From the NCBI GenBank assembly GCA_949361645.1, contig OX442435.1:3706220-3770219 (forward strand): a DNA stretch of 64,000 nucleotides, written 5' to 3'. The notes under the pieces were generated by a model, which saw only the letters and a list, made by a program, of their open reading frames with translations, was not told the origin of the DNA and did not search any database. The number at the start of each line of letters is the position of its first letter. The first letter of the stretch is position 1. The position numbers and the translations under genes are program-made. The stretch is from Spongilla lacustris (lineage: Eukaryota > Porifera > Demospongiae > Spongillida > Spongillidae). This document shows positions 61,101-64,000 of this stretch, piece after piece.

Positions 61101-63818
61101 CAGTGAAAGTGTTTTCCAGGCATAACATTGTTAGGGTTTGGATGGGTTTTTCACGTTTAACAATAAAAATGATATATAATAAACTTTGGTGCCCAATACA
61201 GAGGCAGCATTGCCGTGCTGTAGTGCAATGGAAACTCTCTGCCTTCTCCAGAGAGTGTCTGCCTCTGTATTGGGCACCACAAGTAGCGTGTAATTTATAT
61301 AGTGTAACCCTGTGTATCCAGTACCATTTATATATTGTATATTACTCCTCTGGAAAAATATATATTATAATAATAGTAATTATATTTGGGACAGTTTCCA
61401 AGAAAAATTGCCTCTGTGTATTATGTTCTAAAAATGCTTTATGTTTGAATTGCTATAACTTCCAAATAGCTATCAATTTTCATTTTTCAGCACATCATAA
61501 AACACTTTCATAATTCTCAATGGGAACTCTGTGATATAATTGTGAGGTCTGATACTTAGCAGGGATTGAAACTGCTGTAACTTTTGGCAGGAGCATTGAA
61601 TATGCATCAAAATCCATTTGTGCTTAGAGGAGTCCTTAGCTATAGATTTATCTTACATGTATGTCATCCTTTTGGAGATATAGCTGAACAAATCCCGCTG
61701 CAAGATGATGTAGTTTCTGTGGTTTGTCTAAATCATTGTAGCAGGAAAACATACAATTACATACAGTTTGTTACACTGTACATGTACCTCCATAAATGGC
61801 ACGACAAAATCAGCAAACAGAACAATATGAATGGATGTTGAAATGAAAATGCCAGTGATAAAGTAATGTAGGTTTTGATCACTATGGTGTACTAGGCCTC
61901 ATAATTAATAGCACAGATTGAATGCAAGGCCCAAAAACATGTTTTTTACTGTAGATAAATGAGTGTGTTATGATATGTTGAAAATAGAAACTCAATAGCT
62001 TAACAGTAGTGAAGTTATAGTCATTCAATGCAAAGCAATTTAGACACAAGCAAAGTGTAATTTTTCTCAGAAATTGTGCCAATCACATATGTATTAAAAT
62101 AAATATTTATGCTTGCATGCTGTTATGCATATTTGCATGTGTTTTGTTTGTGTGTGTGAGTAGTGCACTGGCTGCTATTGGACTCATTGTAATTGCTTTT
62201 GGTACTGGAGGGATCAAACCCTGTGTTGCTACATTTGGAGGAGATCAATTTAAAGAAGATCAGGTATTAATATTAAATTGTTTATATTTCTGTAATCTGA
62301 TTATGTAGGGTGTATAAGTGCATCTTTATTGGTCTGTGCCCACGTTTCCTCACATTGAAATGCACTAAAAGTACACATGAATTTGACTGACTAAAAGCAA
62401 TTATGTACATGTACATGTAAATGTCAGTACATGTATGTACACATACGAATATAAATGTTGATGGTACTAAGCATGTACATGAATAGTCAGGGACTGCTAT
62501 TGGAACAGGCTTTGGTGCTTATATGTACATGTACTCTCACACAAGTACTACACAATGCCTATTTTTTACTTGAAAAATGTTATATGACTTTGTAATTTGG
62601 GCTGTTTCACTTTTAGGTGGAGATGTTGCAGCATTTCTTTTCTATATTCTATTTTTCTATCAACGCCGGTAGTACAATCTCTACCCTGGTTACACCTGTC
62701 CTTAGGAGTGAGTCTTGATGATGCTTCCCATAACATATACATGTATATCTAATTGTACTGACTTTTCATCCTTTCTGCATGTATTTGTACAACTTTGAAT
62801 GATTTCCCTTCATTTTGAGAAACATCATTTTAGTAAACAAATGAACATGTGTAGGATAGCATTACCTTAGTGCATTAAGCAAAGATGTTGCGATTGATGC
62901 TATACACACCTGTCATTTAATCTGGAATGGTTTTTGTAGCTGTACTTGACATGAAAAATGCAAGGCAATAGTTAAATACTTAGTGGTTTTTTCTACCATG
63001 TTACAACATTATATGCTTTGGTGGAAAGGAATGCCATTCTAAATGTAATGTTTTCATATTTGTGCAAAAACATAGTTGTAAGTCTAGGTGGTGAACTAGA
63101 GTTAATCATGATGTGTTCAATTCCTCATGCCCTGTGATGCAGCCATAGAGCTAGCTAGTAATACCACAACTGCATTGTGCTTGTAGAAAGTGATTGACAT
63201 AAATGCGTGTAAGATGAATTACCTGTACTAGTATGCGAAAATGAAAATATTTATGATCAGCTGCATTGGTGGATGGACAAAGGCTATAGGAGTGTCACCC
63301 TTTTTAATTGAAAGATTTTATTATTTGAGAACATGCCAAACTAGATGATGTGAAGTGTTTTGGTCAGAATCAATGTTTTCCACTGGCATTTGGTGTTCCA
63401 GCAATACTGATGATCACGGCAGTCGGTAAGTGACTGTAGCTGATGATTTGGGGCTGCTCTCTGAGTGTATCACACACATTATCAGTCTACATGTATACAA
63501 TTATATATATATATATTATAATTATATAATAAATTATTATATAATGATAATACTGATTTGTGTACTCAGCTAGCCAGAATGTTTTAAAATATCTGCTTGC
63601 AATTTTTTTTACATGGTATATTCATGTATTTATACTAACTATGTGCACTGGTATGTGCATTTCATTTTTACCTTCAAAATAGCAGTTTCTGTATTTGCTT
63701 TTTGCCTTCTTGCTTCTTTTTATCAGTGATATTTGTGATTGGAACTCGATTTTATAATATCAAGAAACCTAACAGAGAATCTGCTCTGCTTTTCTACCAT
63801 TTAATTGCAAGTATTGTG
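52128..63818 (+). CDS. Proton-coupled oligopeptide transporter, SLC15/PEPT family (C-terminal exons outside window)
   Basis: POT/PTR2-family plasma-membrane symporter importing di- and tripeptides with protons. Exons in the window: 52128-52167, 55731-55795, 59016-59106, 59382-59523, 60014-60112, 62161-62263, 62617-62707, 63345-63425, 63727-63818, all GT-AG with matching phases. TM1 carries the ExxERFxYY proton-coupling motif (FFIVGNEFCERFSYYGMK). Then follow TIYHTF-like AIYHTFTMLCYFLPLLGAII, ADSCLGKYR, GLIVIAFGTGGIKPCVATFG, GDQFKEDQ and the PTR2 signature FFSIFYFSINAGSTIS. FGQNQCFPLAFGVPAILM comes last before the window end. About 267 residues, roughly TM1-TM6, are present of about 700 expected. 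Exons 1-2 encode a charged cytosolic N-terminus (MEEAEKVALVNSE; SKLSKVKKWLCE); these two are assigned by phase and splice sites, with less certainty than the rest. Exon 6 may use 62161 or 62164 (GAGTAG acceptor). It is closer to PEPT1/2 (SLC15A1/2) than to SLC15A4. Confidence 0.9.
52885..54930 (+). pseudogene. Decayed Ty3/gypsy retrotransposon pol (RT, RNase H, integrase remnants)
   Basis: The order follows gypsy pol. VCLPGKYDIILDS and RKIRHAMRPAVEAKL...VDTPTEWISNI are the RT N-terminal region (52885-53090). GIKPDVAKVAAVKSIQSLPK with a following RFL is the RT thumb (about 53370-53480). An RNase H-like stretch holds TDHKLLEVIAKKS (about 53765-53800), and a pre-integrase stretch (about 54080-54170) holds LKAYWKFRD and IVYKVGQVVVPKKF. 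SREFQAFAEAWEFEHIMSLP with a following YHQP is the integrase core end (about 54495-54560). SYIVGVYGEILRRN, the integrase C-terminus, is at about 54860-54900. Stops, frameshifts and deletions are frequent, and most of the RT catalytic core is missing. No LTRs were recognised. It lies in sense orientation within intron 1 of the SLC15 gene. Confidence 0.75.
53096..53342 (-). repeat. Dispersed fragment of the 741-bp array unit inside the gypsy remnant
   Basis: Blocks GTAGTATTCACACTGTT-like, GGTTGAATAAACAGGACTG, TTACTCCAAACAGAA, AGTGAAGTCTCATTCAGCTG, CAGTGGTAT and GATGTCAGGAAGGGTA occur in the same order and spacing as in the array at 1-22 kb. Read on the minus strand it encodes VILSFSPVYSTIGLLPNSVN, matching the domain's VVLSYSPVYSTLGLLPNSVN. 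It interrupts the RT between the TEWISNI and GIKPDVAK segments and is antisense to pol. It is clearly more diverged than the array copies are from each other. Confidence 0.88.
55152..55167 (+). repeat. G16 homopolymer
   Basis: Sixteen consecutive G, in SLC15 intron 1. Confidence 0.9.
58559..58577 (+). repeat. G19 homopolymer
   Basis: Nineteen consecutive G, in SLC15 intron 2, beside a dispersed repeat. Confidence 0.9.
60113..62160 (+). other. SLC15 intron 5
   Basis: Two kilobases without coding signal. It contains the inverted-repeat element at 61187-61279. ORFs at 60432-60656 (minus), 61103-61513 and 61584-61841 show no domains. Confidence 0.5.
61187..61279. repeat. Three-way-junction inverted repeat (21-bp perfect outer stem, two inner hairpins)
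   Basis: The outer arms 61187-61207 and 61259-61279 are perfectly complementary over 21 bp (TGGTGCCCAATACAGAGGCA and one more base). Between them, CATTGC...GCAATG forms one hairpin and ACTCTCT...AGAGAGT a second. It is not a tRNA: the outer stem is too long and no anticodon/T-arm consensus is present. It is probably a small foldback element or a structured RNA. Confidence 0.8.
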
Positions 63819-64000
63819 GTATGCTGGTTTATGTTAGCATAGCACTGTCTTAACCTATGTGCACCTGAATGGATGTATTTTATTAAGGTGGATTTGAAAA
63901 TGCAGAACATAAAATAGTTTGTAATAAATAAAAAAAGCAAGCATTTGTATAAAATGATTCAAGCAAGTACATTGTATATTGTTTGACAATGATTTCAAGC

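Noticed and set aside
61187..61279. tRNA gene
   Set aside because: The cloverleaf-like fold has a 21-bp outer stem and lacks A/B-box consensus and a 7-bp anticodon loop.

Overview
The window is animal nuclear DNA, most likely from a sponge (demosponge). It carries intron-split genes with GT-AG introns (many of 54-250 bp), two metazoan-type single-copy genes (outer dynein arm docking subunit ODAD2/ARMC4 and the meiotic factor SPO16), an SLC15 peptide transporter, fibulin-type anaphylatoxin-like cysteine modules, and fragments of non-LTR and Ty3/gypsy retroelements. The palindrome TACATGTA/GTACATGTAC is scattered through the non-coding DNA, which I associate with demosponge genomes. The sponge assignment is inference; no marker gene in the window proves it.

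1-31.2 kb (minus strand): one giant secreted-protein gene. It starts at 31248 with a signal peptide and a possible NTR-like domain. It then runs through two cysteine-rich fibulin-type modules and one diverged founder copy of a roughly 247-residue beta-rich domain, and ends in an uninterrupted exon of at least 22.1 kb. That exon holds about 30 near-identical tandem copies (741 bp each) of the same domain and leaves the window at base 1. All six introns recovered are phase 1 and every modelled internal exon is a multiple of 3. The array has higher-order structure (an 8-unit, 5928-bp duplication and a 20-unit offset) and a local cluster of 1-bp indels at 4.07-7.43 kb.

31.3-33.5 kb: a decayed partial copy of the gene's first exon, a non-LTR retroelement fragment and a 325-bp foldback element.

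33.5-40.8 kb: ODAD2 (minus, 26 exons, about 1083 aa) and SPO16 (plus, 2 exons, about 217 aa), head-to-head with 107 bp between start codons.

41.9-45.6 kb (plus): an unrecognised gene of about 784 aa with Tudor/SH3-like segments, a disordered Pro/His/Gln-rich middle, one Ig-like domain lacking the first canonical Cys, and a basic tail.

45.6-52 kb: transposon territory. It contains a 5'-truncated non-LTR reverse transcriptase (minus), a region bounded by short inverted repeats that holds a broken SAP/SWIM-like gene and a THAP zinc-finger ORF, a nested foldback with long C/G tracts, and a perfect 17-bp hairpin.

52.1-64 kb (plus): an SLC15/PEPT proton-coupled oligopeptide transporter, nine exons in the window, running off the right end. 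Its first intron carries a decayed gypsy pol that contains an antisense 247-bp fragment of the 741-bp array unit, 31 kb from the array.
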